From Triops longicaudatus (lineage: Eukaryota; Arthropoda; Branchiopoda; Notostraca; Triopsidae), in NCBI GenBank assembly GCA_022885665.1, contig JAGQDJ010000021.1, forward strand, positions 186,001 to 250,000: 64,000 nt of DNA, read 5' to 3'. The notes beneath the pieces were generated by a model that did not search any database, was not told the DNA's origin, and saw only the letters and a list, made by a program, of their open reading frames with translations. This document shows positions 10,997 to 23,818 of this stretch, one piece after another (the first letter of the stretch is position 1; each line of letters starts with the position of its first letter). The translations under genes were made by a program, and so were the position numbers.

Positions 10997-13904
10997 TGCT
11001 CATAACTATAAAATTTTCTTTAATTTTTTCTTTTTAAATAGATACAATAAAAAGGCCCAAATATGGAGCTGTTGCCACTACAAGGGATAAGAGCTAAGTA
11101 AGTCTTTGGCATTTACCGCCTCATGTAACTTTCCACTTTAGTAAGGAAACATCGTGAAAAACTCGAGGATAAATTAATTATGCTTACAAGGAAAAGTAAC
11201 TCCAACGCGTCATAATTGAGCAAAAGGACACTTAAGCGAACTAGGAAAAGCCATTAGAGCTACTGACCAGGTATTGGGTAAGTCAAGCCAAGAGGAACTT
11301 CCATGTGGTAAAAAACTGGGCCAAATACGGTCTCCCTTTCTCCCCCTCCAAGTATCCATACAGAGATCTCTAGCTTTGAAAACTGCCAGAATTTTTCTTT
11401 TTCGGCTACATTTGAATTGTTAATTGCCCCCCACAAAATGCAATCACGAAAGGTCGAAAAGCATCCATAAATCCACAGCCAAATTGGGCTTTGCAATTAT
11501 GGAGCTATCTTCTGATGCTACAAAGACAAAAGAGCTACCTTGATTTTCTGAATTACTGAAACAGTAAATAAGCACGAATGGAGCTCATTCCTAAACCCCG
11601 TAATTGTGCATAAAGATATGCGTCATTTTCAGTAAAACTTTGCATTAACCATGAGAATTAGGCTTCCTTTGACTAAAGTCTGCACGGGCAGAAAGTTGCT
11701 TTACGAGTTACTTGCAGTACTAAAGCTTCGCGAACGAGGAAATGACAGCCAAATCATTCCAAATGCAGAAACTATCTTAAATTCCCATCTTGGACGGCGT
11801 CCGTTGTTGAAAAAAGGCGCTGTCCGTTTTCAGTGCTTAAATCGCACAGCAATGGCCTTTTCTCTAATTTCATTGTCCAGCACCTGTACGTGTTATGCAG
11901 TTCCAACCGATGACGCAAAAGCGTCAACTCGCACATGGTACGATGACGCAAATACCTCATACAGAGTTACGAGTGTAAATACTCACACAGCAACGGGTTC
12001 CTTTCCCTATGGTATACTTTATTTCGTAAAGCTCTTCGCAGCATTTCATATTCTTGAAATTTATTTCTTTTGTGAACGTAAAATATTGTTTTCAATCATT
12101 TACTAATGGACTAGTCACAACTGGCTCAGGGTGACAGCGAAATAAATTTGAAGAATGCAGCGTTCTTAAAAACGCTCCATTTTCCTCGTACACACCATTT
12201 TGAAGAACAAAAGTACAGCATAAAGAAAATACAACAATGAAAACAAATAAGTGAAGACTTAGTAAGACGACAATGTTTCTATCGAATTATAAAGAGACCT
12301 TTTCTACTGTAGCTCCCTTTTATTACACTTTGCCTATTTGGCAGTTTTATATAGATGAATAATGGACGCAATTATAGAATACACTAACTGGATATACATT
12401 TTTTAAGAGATTACCCGCAGGCAAGATTCCATACATGGATTTCAACGAGAACGCAAAGTTCGTCACGAAAAAATAAAAGAAAAAATATCTTAAAGAAAGA
12501 AATAGAAAGAAATATTCCGAAAAAGAAATTATTTGAAATCAACAAAAATAGTTTGATTTTTTTAAAATAAAATGTCAGAATTGTCTGAATGGCTCCAACA
12601 GCATAATTTAATTTTTAGTAACTAAATTTTGTTTCAAATAAGATATTGTATAGTTAACTAAGACTTCTTGCCATGTTTGGGAAATCGCAAGCGTGCTTTC
12701 TCGTCTCTTTCATCATTAGGTTATTTCTCATGTAAGGGCAAAACTGCTCAAATTTTACGTCAATTTTAGCGTTTAATGGTTACTTTTAACTCCTCTGCGA
12801 ATTTATGCTATTTTCCCCCATTTTAGCGAAAAATTTAAATAAAATATCACCCATGTGTTACTTACGCTGTTGTTTGCACTGCTCAAAAGTATGTCCAAGA
12901 ATGGGACTCGGACTATATAAGGCTTGATACTTGATCCTTGCTACCAGATGGAAACTCGAGGTAGCCGAAGGAGTTTGAGGCCAAGTGTTATCCACAAGAA
13001 TAGCTCTTTGTCATTTTCAAGAATAATAAAAGATAAAAAGTTTGAGTGGCAGAATTATTTTTCAATATTGACCATTCCCAAGTAAAGGCGTCGCCTACGA
13101 GTCACTACAAACACAACCTTTCTAACTCCGTTAGTCAGCGTGCTTTGATACACAGAATATCACTCTCCCGGAATAACCTGTCGCAACACTTGACTTGCAT
13201 ACTAACGAACGGGGATGGGCACCCTACAAAAGACGGACATCTAGGACACTTTTCTGTTGGGGAAAAATAGACAAAAACGCCAACAAACCGCAGACTTTAA
13301 TGCAGCTTTTCATCTGCAGCGAATATATTCCTTGGCCACGAAGCTGTTTTAAAAAGGAAATTCGCCTCTTGATCTAAGAGATCGTGAGGCGGGTTTTTAC
13401 GTTTCCGTTCACCCTTTTATGCTAATGTCAGGGTTCAGTAGAGCAATAAAAAGCAAGGAAGCAATCTTGTTATGTCAGCCCACACAAATTTAGTAGCGTA
13501 GTTAAATGCTGCAAAACTGGTGGCTGCCAAGTGAGCGAAACTAGTTGGTTCGCAAGACATTATCTTTAGGCTACCTCCATTCAAAGCTGGTTGGTTTTCC
13601 GGTGCCTAACCAAAAACGAAATGCGCGACCAAAGAATCGCCCAGACACATTAATTTACTATGCACAATGTACCCAGAACTAGGTCCATGCATCAAGCGTT
13701 TTTATATGTCTCTAATGGCAATAAAAAAAGAGTACTAGCAAATTTTCAACACAGCTGAAAGAAACGAACACCATTTTTTTAAATAAAATAAAAAAATATA
13801 TATTGCGTCATAATTTATGCTCTGTTTTGCTACCACTCTTCATAGTTTTTTCACACAGTTTATTCCGAATATACGGAATTTGCTTGACACAAATTCTTTG
13901 AAAC

Positions 13905-13933
13905 GTACGGCAACGAGCAAAGCTCACGCCGAT
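13905..13933 (+). repeat. 29-bp direct repeat, copy 1
   Basis: It begins GTACGGCAACGAGCAAAGCT and ends CACGCCGAT, followed by an A-rich tail with AAATAAATAAA. It is identical to 14889-14917. Flanking similarity (GAAACG before, A-rich after) suggests it is the end of a longer dispersed element. Confidence 0.75.
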
Positions 13934-14317
13934 TAAATAAATAAAAAAAAATCTTTAAACGGAAAATGGAACAAAATCTCCTTTCACCCTAGGCTACTTT
14001 ATGATACCTTGGCAAATTCAAAGGAGATGCAGCGCAATTCAATACAAATTTGTTTTTCCAAATCAATCCAATTAGGAACTAACATTTTTCAGTCCAATCA
14101 GTTTCAACAGACATTTTCTATTGAATTCGTACTGAAATTCTGGAATTTTTCGCAGGTCAATCCGTTCGAATCAATCAGAATTTTAAATTTTCCACGTCAA
14201 GCATGTTTGATTCGCCCCCGGGGATTCAAAGTGCAAAATGAATTCAAAAGCAAGAGAATACAATTCACAAAGTTTTTACGACTTCATAAAACGACGGCAA
14301 GTCAGTATAAGACAATA

Positions 14318-14757
14318 CAGTAGAATTTCGTTACAGTAGAACTCCGATTTTGTCAACTCAGTTTGTCATAAAAGGGATTTTGTAGCGAACATTTTAGTAT
14401 ACAACGAATTGTCGATTGTTGTGGAAATTTCAAAAGATCCCCGGTTATGCAGATTTGTACTAAAGAGGCTCGATATAATGAACCTCGCATACATGAAACA
14501 GTTTTTCTGCCCTCACGAGATTCGCTATAACGAGAGTATAGCAATGCGTGTTTCCTCTATATAAGGTTGCATCATCTTCAACTTAAAATAAAGTAGTTTA
14601 CAACGAATCGTTTTCTAACGTACTGTTGGCTATAATGGACAGGTTGTAAGGTCACGAATCACGTCTATGTATAGAAAAAGCGTCCATGACGAAAATCTGA
14701 TACAGCTAACAACTGCTCTCATGAGGTTCGTTATAGCGAGACTTTGTTGATTCTAAT
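14318..14757. mobile_element. MITE-like elements, nested or tandem, degenerate
   Basis: Two element starts lie 16 bp apart (CAGTAGAATTTCG at 14318, CAGTAGAACTCCG at 14334), so one probably landed in another. Internal hallmarks of the family follow: GGCTCGATATAATGAACCTC, GAGATTCGCTATAACGAGAG, GTTGGCTATAATGGACAGG, and a terminal GGTTCGTTATAGCGAGAC near 14725-14745. The element is non-autonomous and has no ORF. The TIR resembles those of pogo/Tc1-like elements, which is an inference from motif shape only. Confidence 0.55.
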
Positions 14758-14888
14758 ACTTGTTTGCTTTAAAAATGTTGCTTTATGCACAAATTCGAAA
14801 TTTCTTCCATTAAGCTTCGTTAATTCATTTCTTTTAATGTATATATTTGTTTTAACTGTTACATCAACAACTATTAAAGTGAAACGAT

Positions 14889-14917
14889 GTACGGCAACGA
14901 GCAAAGCTCACGCCGAT
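14889..14917 (+). repeat. 29-bp direct repeat, copy 2
   Basis: This is an exact second copy of the repeat at 13905-13933, 984 bp away in the same orientation. It is again preceded by GAAACG and followed by an A-rich stretch with AGAAATAAAAAAAA. Confidence 0.75.
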
Positions 14918-16517
14918 CAAAGAAATAAAAAAAATTATTTTCATGTAAATCCTAGCCAATCGATCGTTCAACTAGGACTTAAAAAAGTGGCAAAAATCGA
15001 ACAAAAATACTGAATCAGCTGAGATTGGTCCTTTTCACTTCACTGTCAGCCCAACAAAACTGTACTAAATCTAATTCAGCAAGTTAATTTTCTTCCTAAT
15101 CAATTCCAGCCCGTTTTTACTCATTCAAACAAAAAGCTTAAACCCACTCTAATCAAACTAAAGTCAGTTCAAATAAACTGAACGTTGGCAAAATTTATCC
15201 ACATATTTTTTTTCATTCATTTCTTACGCTAGCCTCGTGATATGATTATATGCTCCTCTCGCGCGAGGAAATTTTGCAGCAGACCCAGGTAGCCAAGATG
15301 GCTCAGCGAGTAGCGCACATCTCTATAGCGTAACCACTTGCTTAATGCTGTCATGAGTCTTGACGGAGTCGCCTTTCTCACCTCATTATGCAAAACACCT
15401 GTAAGCATTTGCATACTGCTTTGAAGGGAATTTAACGAGCCGCTTGGAATACGCCCAACACCTACGCCCCTTGAAACACTCGGGGCTCTTACTTATCTCC
15501 AGTTTCCCAAAAGAGCCGTCCCTCGCTTTTCCGCACTACCCATCTCCCTCCACCTTCCTAAACCAACAAAGCGGTTCCCCAAGAAGAAAAAACCAGCAAA
15601 TATGACGACCCTCGCAAAACATTTTAAGAGCGAAAAAAGATGAGAAGTCGTAGCTCCTCGTTCATAATTAAACCCTCGTAAAAGAGTTTCGTGCAGAAAA
15701 AAAGGAAAGAAAAAGTGCCACGCTCTACGCTTTTCCTGTCTCAACAGCTTTGCTTAGCGCTACAGATGGGCGTGGGAGCGACAACGTCAAACACGAGGCG
15801 TGTTTCCCGAACATCAAAAAGACTCCAAAGGGGCTTATGAAGTTTTACATGTGATCTTGCTCACGACGTGACCATTTGTCTTCTTTGGCCTATTTAATCA
15901 ACTTCGTTCTCGCTCCCATTAAGTGTTTAAACACATAACCTATAAACTAGTGGATCGTGAGGGAGATATAAGCATTGTTGGCTCTCCAAAAGGCCCTATA
16001 CAGTCAAATGCACCGAAAATGGTACAGTCTTTCGTTCACCAGAGAGATTATTTTCAAGAGAAGTATCTTAATTGGGTGCCACGTAAAATCCCACGCAGTC
16101 TTGTTACTCAAACACGCCCACCCACATGAAAAATAGTAGACATGCTTCTATCATCCCATGCCCATGTTCTCACATGGTACCCACATTTGTCTTGATCTCG
16201 CTTGTCTTCAGTTTCCTAGTTCACTAGCTCCGCAACTTGGTTCACCATCACGCTTTTCGTCGCCCAAGAAACCCAACCTTGCTTAATCGACCGAATTGGT
16301 CAAAAACTAGCATCTTGAACGCACATAAGACTAGAAAAAGGGGTGGGAGGGAGGACAACTCCTTTATACCCGTTTAAGGTGAGCTTGACGTAGAATAGTC
16401 TCGCTTAATCACAGCCCAATGTTGCAAAAATTTTCCCACGGTTGTAAACAATCCATTCAAGTCCAGTAGTTTTTTTCTTAGAAGAAATTTTAAGAAAATA
16501 AATAAAAAATGGCTTAC

Positions 16518-16684
16518 CTTCCATGACATACACGATGGATCCCACATCGCCCTCTTTGATGATGAGCGATCCGCAAGGGAAATCGACGGGGTACATACAA
16601 TCTACGATTTCGCGAATTTGACCAGATTCCAAATTTTTCATAAAGTCGTTATCAAGTATTGCAGCTTTGATCAGCTCGCGTGAC
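16518..16684 (-). CDS. PKG exon 2: start of CNB-A, shared by both N-terminal forms
   Basis: This exon reads SRELIKAAILDNDFMKNLES, then GQIREIVDCMYPVDFPCGSL, then IIKEGDVGSIVYVME. It matches the opening of the first cGMP-binding domain of PKG (human KEAILDNDFMKNLE and IIKEGDVGSLVYVME). The acceptor is TTTTTTGTCGCAG and the donor GTAAGC. The entry phase of 2 fits both upstream alternative exons: AA from 36441 gives Lys and CA from 18739 gives Gln, each completed by the first G here. It is therefore the common exon on which the alternative N termini converge. Its exit phase of 1 fits exon 3. Confidence 0.95.
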
Positions 16685-18738
16685 CTGCGACAAAAAAGAA
16701 AAAGAAATTAATTCTCTGGGTAAGCTTTTGTGCTTGGCATTCAACTACAATACGTCGTATTCAATTCAGCACTGCAATTTTATACTTCCCGCGACAAAAA
16801 CTGTATAAGCTTAAAAAAAAAACTGTCATTATCCTTATTTCCAGCGTTTAAGACAAAAAAAAACAGGTAAAAAGCGGAACGGTACGTGCAAAAGAAATTA
16901 AAAATAAAAAACACGAGAAGAATAAAGTCAAACAAAGAGAAGGTGGCATGGGTTGTTCCTAAAAAGTCCGTAAATGCGACACCTAGCTTTACGGCATAAT
17001 TTCTGCATGTCTCGCACACTTAACCGTTGTCTTTGAGGTCATCAGGACCAAGTGGACAGTCAACAGCGGTAAAAAAAGTACTCCGTACCAGAAAACCTTC
17101 GAGTTTTATTTCTCAGCTTCTTATACATACAAAAGGATAAAATAATGTTTATTTTTTATAGTAAATAAAGGTAAAATAATGTAAATAGCGTATATAAATA
17201 CAGACGGGCAAATAATAAAAAATATAATCTAAGTAACTGCAGTTATAACGTTATATTTTGTATAACGAACAAACGCTTATAGGAGAGTCTCAAATTAACT
17301 TAAATTACGTAAATACGAAGAAAACTCGTACTGTACTTTTTGATTAACGTCAGATACACCGAACGGTATTTGTCGGTCCGAAAGGGATTTTTTAATCAAT
17401 TACCAAACAAAAATACAACAAAAAATGTTATAAAAAACCGAAATATAACTAAGCAAGCCACATAATCTATCATTGCATCCAACTTGATCTATAATCATTG
17501 TGTTAAGTATAACAACTGCTAAATAGTACAGATTAGTGTCTGTGATCACAGTTTCTCACGATAAACAATCAATCATAAATTTCGGAGCTCAGCCGTCTCA
17601 CTCACGGTACATAACATTAATCCACCCACACAATCACACTTAGTCAGGTATGCTTGTTTCATTTCGGTTTTCCTGTTATCATTACCCATTCATCCATTTA
17701 CACCTGAACTAACACCGTCTACACGTCCTTATATGTATTACTTAACCTTTGAGTACGTTAGTCGAACAATTGACGAAGTTCGTAAAAAAAGGATGTTTTG
17801 TTCTGTACCTTGTAATTTCTCCACGTTAAGTAGCATTATCACCATAAATCAGAAATATAAATAAACAAAAACACGATAAACATTGCAGCGTAAACAAGTC
17901 GTAAATAAGGCAGGCAATAGGCGAAAGCCTATGTTGGTTCTCGAAAAAAAAAGGTTTAAGATGCGTTTTTATTTTGTTAACTTCAGGTTGGAAACAAAAT
18001 CAAAAGTCTTTGTTGTACAACAATTATAAAGCTTGCGGGAAAACAAAAGTTGCTATAAGCCAGTTTCTAACTCGTTAGACAAGACACATACGGTAGTCCT
18101 CACCAGCCGTGTCTCGGTCTCATCTGCACTATAAAAAAAAGTTTCACAATGGCATTTCAAGCCAAATATAACATATTGAGTTGAAAGTCAGAAAGTTTTC
18201 CCTCCAAAAGCGCAAAAGGTGAAATAATAAGCCAGCTTTCTCTTTTGCCCAAAAAGAACCAAAAAGCCTTCGGACGTAACTTTGGTATGTTTTAACACGA
18301 ATCCTCCCCGGGGGTTCCATTCCCGGAAGAAATATTAGCAGTCGCATACATTAGAACTCTACCACCTGAGCTTATTGTTCTGTTACTGTTTTCCTGTAAG
18401 TTACGAGTTATACAGCCGATGCTGGTCGTTAACTATTGCATTCCAACACTTCAGGGTTTAATTTTTATGCTAATGACGCAAGGAACCAGGTTGGCGTCTT
18501 CCCTATTATTTCTTGAACTCATGTTTCATTACAAACGAGACCAGAGTAGCTTGAAACTCATCTTGAAATTCATGGCTATGACAACCCTATCACGCTAGCG
18601 GGGCTTGGCCTCCTGGAGTTCGAAACTTTCTCAAACGAAATCTTTTGCGTAAAAAAAATCGTAAAATCAATCTTGTACATTCAGAGAAATTACAAGAGTA
18701 TTGAGCGAAATTACAAGAGGTACGTCACAAATTCTTAC
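16685..18738. other. PKG region between shared exon 2 and beta-like exon
   Basis: This is intronic to both PKG forms. It is AT-rich with no recognisable exon. A 17-nt hairpin-forming motif, CAATAGGCGAAAGCCTA, lies at 17915-17931 and recurs inverted at 21496-21512. Confidence 0.65.
17915..17931 (+). repeat. Hairpin motif shared with 21496-21512
   Basis: CAATAGGCGAAAGCCTA can fold as TAGGC-GAAA-GCCTA, a stable tetraloop hairpin. An exact inverted copy lies 3.6 kb away, next to a TTA microsatellite. Confidence 0.6.
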
Positions 18739-19142
18739 TGGGCAGTCTTGGGGACCCGTTTAATGAAAAGATCCCTGATTTCGGCCAAACTGGCTGTCCC
18801 TATGGAAAGGGGCATCGGCTCGGCTGATATGGCTTGCCGTTTGAGTCTCGGTTCTTGCAAAAACTGGGTCAGAAGACTGGAATTGCCGTTGGTGGGTGAC
18901 GGCGGCTTCCATGGGTCCGACACGGCTAATTGTTGTAAAGAGCTCGTTAACAACCCACCAGCTGACGCCTTCTTCAACACTTGCTGGTATTTATCCAATT
19001 CAGCTTGCAAGTGCCGAATTAAGGTATCACGCTTTCGCAGCTCTTGCTCGAGCTGCTGAACCTGCAGCGAACTGCGCTGCAGCTCATCGCTGCGGATGGC
19101 CAATAACCGCTGCATTTCTCGCACACCGCTCATTGCACTCAT
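18739..19142 (-). CDS. PKG alternative first coding exon, beta-like N terminus
   Basis: This is an alternative N-terminal exon of 134 codons plus 2 nt, starting at the ATG at 19142. It encodes a leucine-zipper coiled coil at about residues 8-60 (SLQVQQLEQELRKRDTLIRH, then LQAELDKYQQVLKK). That is followed by the autoinhibitory segment LKRQAISAEP and a linker ending VPKTAQ. In PKG the zipper mediates homodimerisation and substrate docking, and the following segment occupies the kinase active site. KRQAISAEP is the pseudosubstrate signature of vertebrate PRKG1-beta. The GTAAGA donor leaves phase 2 and splices in frame to 16684. GC-richer DNA just upstream (19143-19960) would then hold a separate promoter. 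Confidence 0.9.
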
Positions 19143-21495
19143 TTTCGAACAAACGACGGGACAAACTGTTTCAAAACCTACAACTTTAATCCAACTTTAA
19201 AACATGTCACTGAAATGCCAGCTTCACATGCAAATAGTGTTGAACCAAGTATTTCAAGTTAATCCTCCGATACGACAGATTGGGACTTTTGGGGGACTAC
19301 ACCAAGGTTTCTTGAAAGATGTCAAAGTCCTTCGACGAGCCCAGGTTATGGCTCGGTGGCTGGGCGATGACTATGTGAGACTCATTTGTAAGTCCGAGGT
19401 GTACATGCCCAAGACCCCGTAGGAGTGCAATGCTGGATTGGAAGCCAAAGCCACTCCGTCTTCTCCGGTGTGCTACGAGCAATGTAACCATGGAAGGTGC
19501 ACTTAATAGGTTTCCCCCCACAGTAACCAGAGGCAGCGTTACAGTCAAACTGGAACTAGAACCTGTCTAGTGTGCTGCCAGATTTGTGGACTGTTGATGC
19601 TGAATAAGGCATAGCCGCGGGACCGGAACACCTCTGCTTCACGCCACCCCCCAAAAAAAGAGCCAAGCCGGCCCGCTATCAAAAAGTAGAGAGCCTCAAG
19701 AAAACGTGAAAACGCCAAGGTGCGCGTGAATGGGCGAACAACTTGAACCAACAGGCACCCCTTGGTGCAAGATGACCAGAATCTAAGACGACGGGAGCAA
19801 CCTGAACACCCGCTTTTTCCGAACTCACTATCTCGCCACTCCGCGCTCAAAAATGCACTGGATTGCTTTTTTTTTCTTGTCCCGTATGAAGCACCGGTAT
19901 TCTCCGAAAATCAAGTAACGGTACGTGAGGCCCCTTTAGAAAGTACAAACGGAAGGAAGATGTAATCTTAATGAACGGTTTTTCTTTACAAAACACACTT
20001 TTTGGCTTGTATGCCATAAAACCGCTAAAGGTTGGGGGAAATTAAAGATCACTGGGAAAATGGGTTTTCAGTTCACTGTACCTTATTTAATCCTTGACAG
20101 TACAGTGGTCAGTGTACGCATAGGGCACACAGGGAGTTCAATTTACTGGTTTAAATTGGAATTTCTTTTATTTCTTTTATTTATTTCTTTATTATTATTT
20201 ATTGGAAATGGTTTACATTTTTGAGAAACACCAACTTGGCTGCAAGTTCATCTGAAACAAAGATTTTAATTTTTGTAAATTTATTTGTAAAGTTTATTGC
20301 TGCGACACGCTAGAGCGTTACAGACGAGAAACGTGCATTGACGTTTCCTGCTGTCTTTAGGGTTCTGTCTTCTCTTCATAAAAAAGTATCAAAATTGGGC
20401 AACTTGAGTTTACTCTTCGTTAATCTTAGAAATCTAGTTTAGAAAGCACTGAATGTACTTTAAGTTTTAAGCCTCATATTAGTCTGAGTGTGTTCTAGTA
20501 TGATTGCGAATTGCCTTTGTACACTTTTAAACGAGTTTCTCGTACTTATTTCTCTTAATACACTATTATTTCTCTCCCTTGAGACATTTGCAATGAAATT
20601 CTTTCTTAAGACTTTGTAAAACTATCAACAAATGACAACAAAAAGATTAAAATTGGGTAACTCGCTTTTGTTTATCCAGTAATTAGCTATAGGTCTCGTC
20701 AACACTGTTCTGAACTGAATATTCCAGGACCGTAAGCGCAGTTCTCCACCGTTGGTTTATTTGATTCAATTTTTTTTCTCTAATGTTACATGAAGTGTAC
20801 CGTGAGGAACCAAGACTTTATTATATGATAATTAAATTTCTGAATTATTTAATTGTGTAATTTAATTATTTAATTATATGAAATATTATTTGTGAATTAA
20901 TCCAAATATTTAAATAAAAGATGTGGTTTTTGTTGAAGAATTAATCTTAAAATTAGAACTTTTTTCCCCACAAATTACTACTTATTCGTATTCTGTTGTA
21001 ATGTGGAGGATATCTCTGTGATAGGGAGTGAAGTTACATTTCATGACTAGTGACAATTAACAAGGAATAGTGAGCTTTACTAGTACAAATGTATTTTAGA
21101 GGGAGGAGGGGCAAATAATACTTTAATTTTTTAGCTGTAGCCTATCTAGCATGCCCCATTGATTCAACATAATTCAACTTTATAAACGCAGCAAATTTCG
21201 CCATAAAGGCGTTTCTAAGAGGACAACTGTACTGTACGCTATATCAGACGGTGTATAAGACGTTTACACGTTATTACCGGCTGAAACTTTATTTTGTCGC
21301 CGTGTTTTCTATCTGTAGTCCTTTTATTTTTCACACATTTCGTCTATGTTGACCTGAATTAAAGAAAAACCTTGCTGATGTTAAAATATAACCTGGCATT
21401 CGCTGTGCATTTGAAACGATTTAAATTTTCCTTGAGTTTCTTTTACATCTGAAGTACTTATGTTTTATTATTATTATTATTATTGACTGACCGCG

Positions 21496-21512
21496 TAGGC
21501 TTTCGCCTATTG
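21496..21512 (-). repeat. Hairpin motif beside a TTA microsatellite, SINE-tail-like
   Basis: On the minus strand this reads ACCGCAATAGGCGAAAGCCT, then ACGCGGTCAGTC, then an AAT repeat (plus strand TTATTATTATT at about 21467-21484). A conserved hairpin followed by an AAT tail is the layout of a SINE 3' end. No tRNA head is recognised. Confidence 0.45.
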
Positions 21513-22068
21513 CGGTAAAACTGTTATATACAGTCAAGGGAAAAAAAAAATAACTTAAATAACAAACATATGAACCAAAAGAGGAGTGTACTTATCGGCT
21601 AATGCTTATGCCTCAGAGCGGAAAATTCTCATTGTTGCGTTGACAGACCATGGTGGCAGTTATCAGTCGCAGCCGTATCTAAAGTACTCGGTAACCTTTT
21701 GTAAACCCAAGGAAAAAGATGGTTTGGGTGAAGAAATACAGCGACAAGTTCTGGCAATACCCATGCGAAGCAATCGTATGTTAGGCGGAACTTGGTCCAC
21801 AAAGTATACGTGATGTCCATTACGATCACGCCAATCAAATTACAATAGCGCGGCACCTTTTAGGAACCCATGATTGCTGTAATGCGAAGCAACTCTCCGC
21901 CACCCAAACGTCCGTATTCATAATGCAGGTGGCTAGTGGGGCCAACACTGGACTTTTAGTTATGGATTTTTACATCCAGACCGACACAGGTGTGTGCTTG
22001 TAAGCACAGTTCTAATTTGCTTTTTTGGGCCCTACAAGCACAAAAGAAACGCATATTGTCCCCCGTTA

Positions 22069-22069
<1 letters not shown>

Positions 22070-22101
<32 letters not shown>
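22070..22101. repeat. Poly(A) tract, 32 nt
   Basis: This is an uninterrupted A run in the long PKG intron. The Lys-rich ORF across it is an artefact of the tract. Confidence 0.95.
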
Positions 22102-22104
<3 letters not shown>

Positions 22105-23774
22105 CGCTTATCATTTCCATTATATGCCTAGTCATTTTCTCCCAGGTTTACCGAAAGTCATCGTCAAGTTCCTGTTTTACGAATCAAGTTAATATCTGAC
22201 AAGTGCTCTTATTTTCGTATTCCGCTAGAAAAGCCTAGTCATCTTGCTATGTTTAGGCCTATTTAGGAAAAAAGTCTAAAAAAATACCAGAAAAAACTAG
22301 GTTCGATATACACAATAGGGACTATAAACTCCAGCCAATCTTCCATGTCATACCAACTTTATAAAATTCATTGACACTGTAAATGCAATGAGGTTTCAAG
22401 TTCTATGATTTCGACTCAGCCAAAAAAAAAAGTTAAATATACTTGTGCACCACCTTTCCTGACGTCAGCTCGGGGGCTTCTCGTTGGGGTTCCATATAGG
22501 GACAAGGGAGCGGTTAGGCTTCCCTGCCCTTTAAGACTTCATCAAGCGCTCATTAAGGGCAATCCTCTTCGACTCTGTAATACTACGGTACACCCGACGC
22601 TATTTACTAGCGTTTGACAAGCCGGGGAGAAAACGTAAATTTCATCTTTTCCCAATAACGTATCGTCATACCTGGAGCAAGCACACAAGGGAGCCTCACG
22701 TGGTTATTCATCATCACTAACGAACTTCCATATACAAACGATAAGATTTACGAACTCATTACAATTACGTCCCGGTTATGTTATTTGTGGCAACACATTC
22801 GGATGAAATACATTATTTTTTAAAATTATTTCTTTGAACAAGGTCGGAAAACTGAACCAAGTGCCATTGTCCAAGAATACTAATGTGAACGTGGCAGATG
22901 AAGTCACATATGTTACACGTTGCCTGATCTTATATCCTCACAATCTGACACTATGGAATTATTCGTACTCAGAAAGGCCTAACGCAATCCAGTCCTACCA
23001 ACGCATATCTAGCACGTCGAAAACTGACGAACTCGTTTCGTTCTGCGCCAAACTCGTTGCTGATCCATGTAAGGTTCGACGCTCTGAAATATTCGTGCGC
23101 CAGGCAAACTCCAGCGGTAGCTTTCTGCTGGGCTCTCTAGTAAATCAAATTAAAAAGTGAACAGGCGAATACATCATAACGGATAATGGAAGGTAAGAAA
23201 ACCAGAACGCTTGGCAAATGCCCTGTTATTTTATTAATTAAAGCGCTCAGCGTTGTAAACAAGCCCACAGTCCTCACTTGCTTAACCAATGACTCTTAAA
23301 AAGAAAAAAACAGCTCGTCTTTTCTCCACCGCTAAGTAAGGTAACGTACAATACACACGAACACTTGCTACGCAGTCACAGTGCACAGACGATATTTCAT
23401 GGACACGGTGACAGAGGAACTTTCAATTCCATGCATACCTAATGAGGGCAATACCAGAGCACAATAAAGCATTACTCTACAGCTGCTAGGCTAAAACACT
23501 CGCGCACTTGTTGCTCCTTGTCAACGGCTGCTCAACAAGGAAAAATTAAACCTACCAGGTGACTAACGCATGATTTAAGGGTTTTCACCATGAACAACAC
23601 CATTATCGACTACTAGCTCTACTTCTTGAAATATGAACTCCAACGCTAAGCTAACAATATATCACCAACATCTAATACATTCAATTGAAATTCTTCTTTT
23701 TCTACCTTATCTAGTTTGGTCCAAGTTTGTCTGCAGTAATGAGAAAAGCCGTTTCCATACATTTAGTTCCCTTT

Positions 23775-23778
<4 letters not shown>

Positions 23779-23815
<37 letters not shown>
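23779..23815. repeat. Poly(A) tract, 37 nt
   Basis: This is the longest A run in the window. It is followed by CTCGTTGATT, which is similar to the CTCGCTTTGG that follows the tract at 30863-30896. Confidence 0.95.

Positions 23816-23818
<3 letters not shown>

Larger units (their letters stand above)
10997..16517. other. PKG intron between exons 3 and 2, repeat fragments
   Basis: This stretch is non-coding apart from the nested ORF next to it. It contains a 29-bp exact direct repeat (13905-13933 and 14889-14917) bracketing MITE-like fragments at 14318-14757. A CA/CAAT-rich segment lies at about 14010-14300 and 15040-15180. No exon is recognised. Confidence 0.65.

Noticed and set aside
22834..23160. 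108-codon plus-strand ORF upstream of a poly(A) tract, possible second retrogene
   Set aside because: There is no recognisable motif, the poly(A) tract is 600 bp away with no AATAAA immediately before it, and the composition is not clearly coding.
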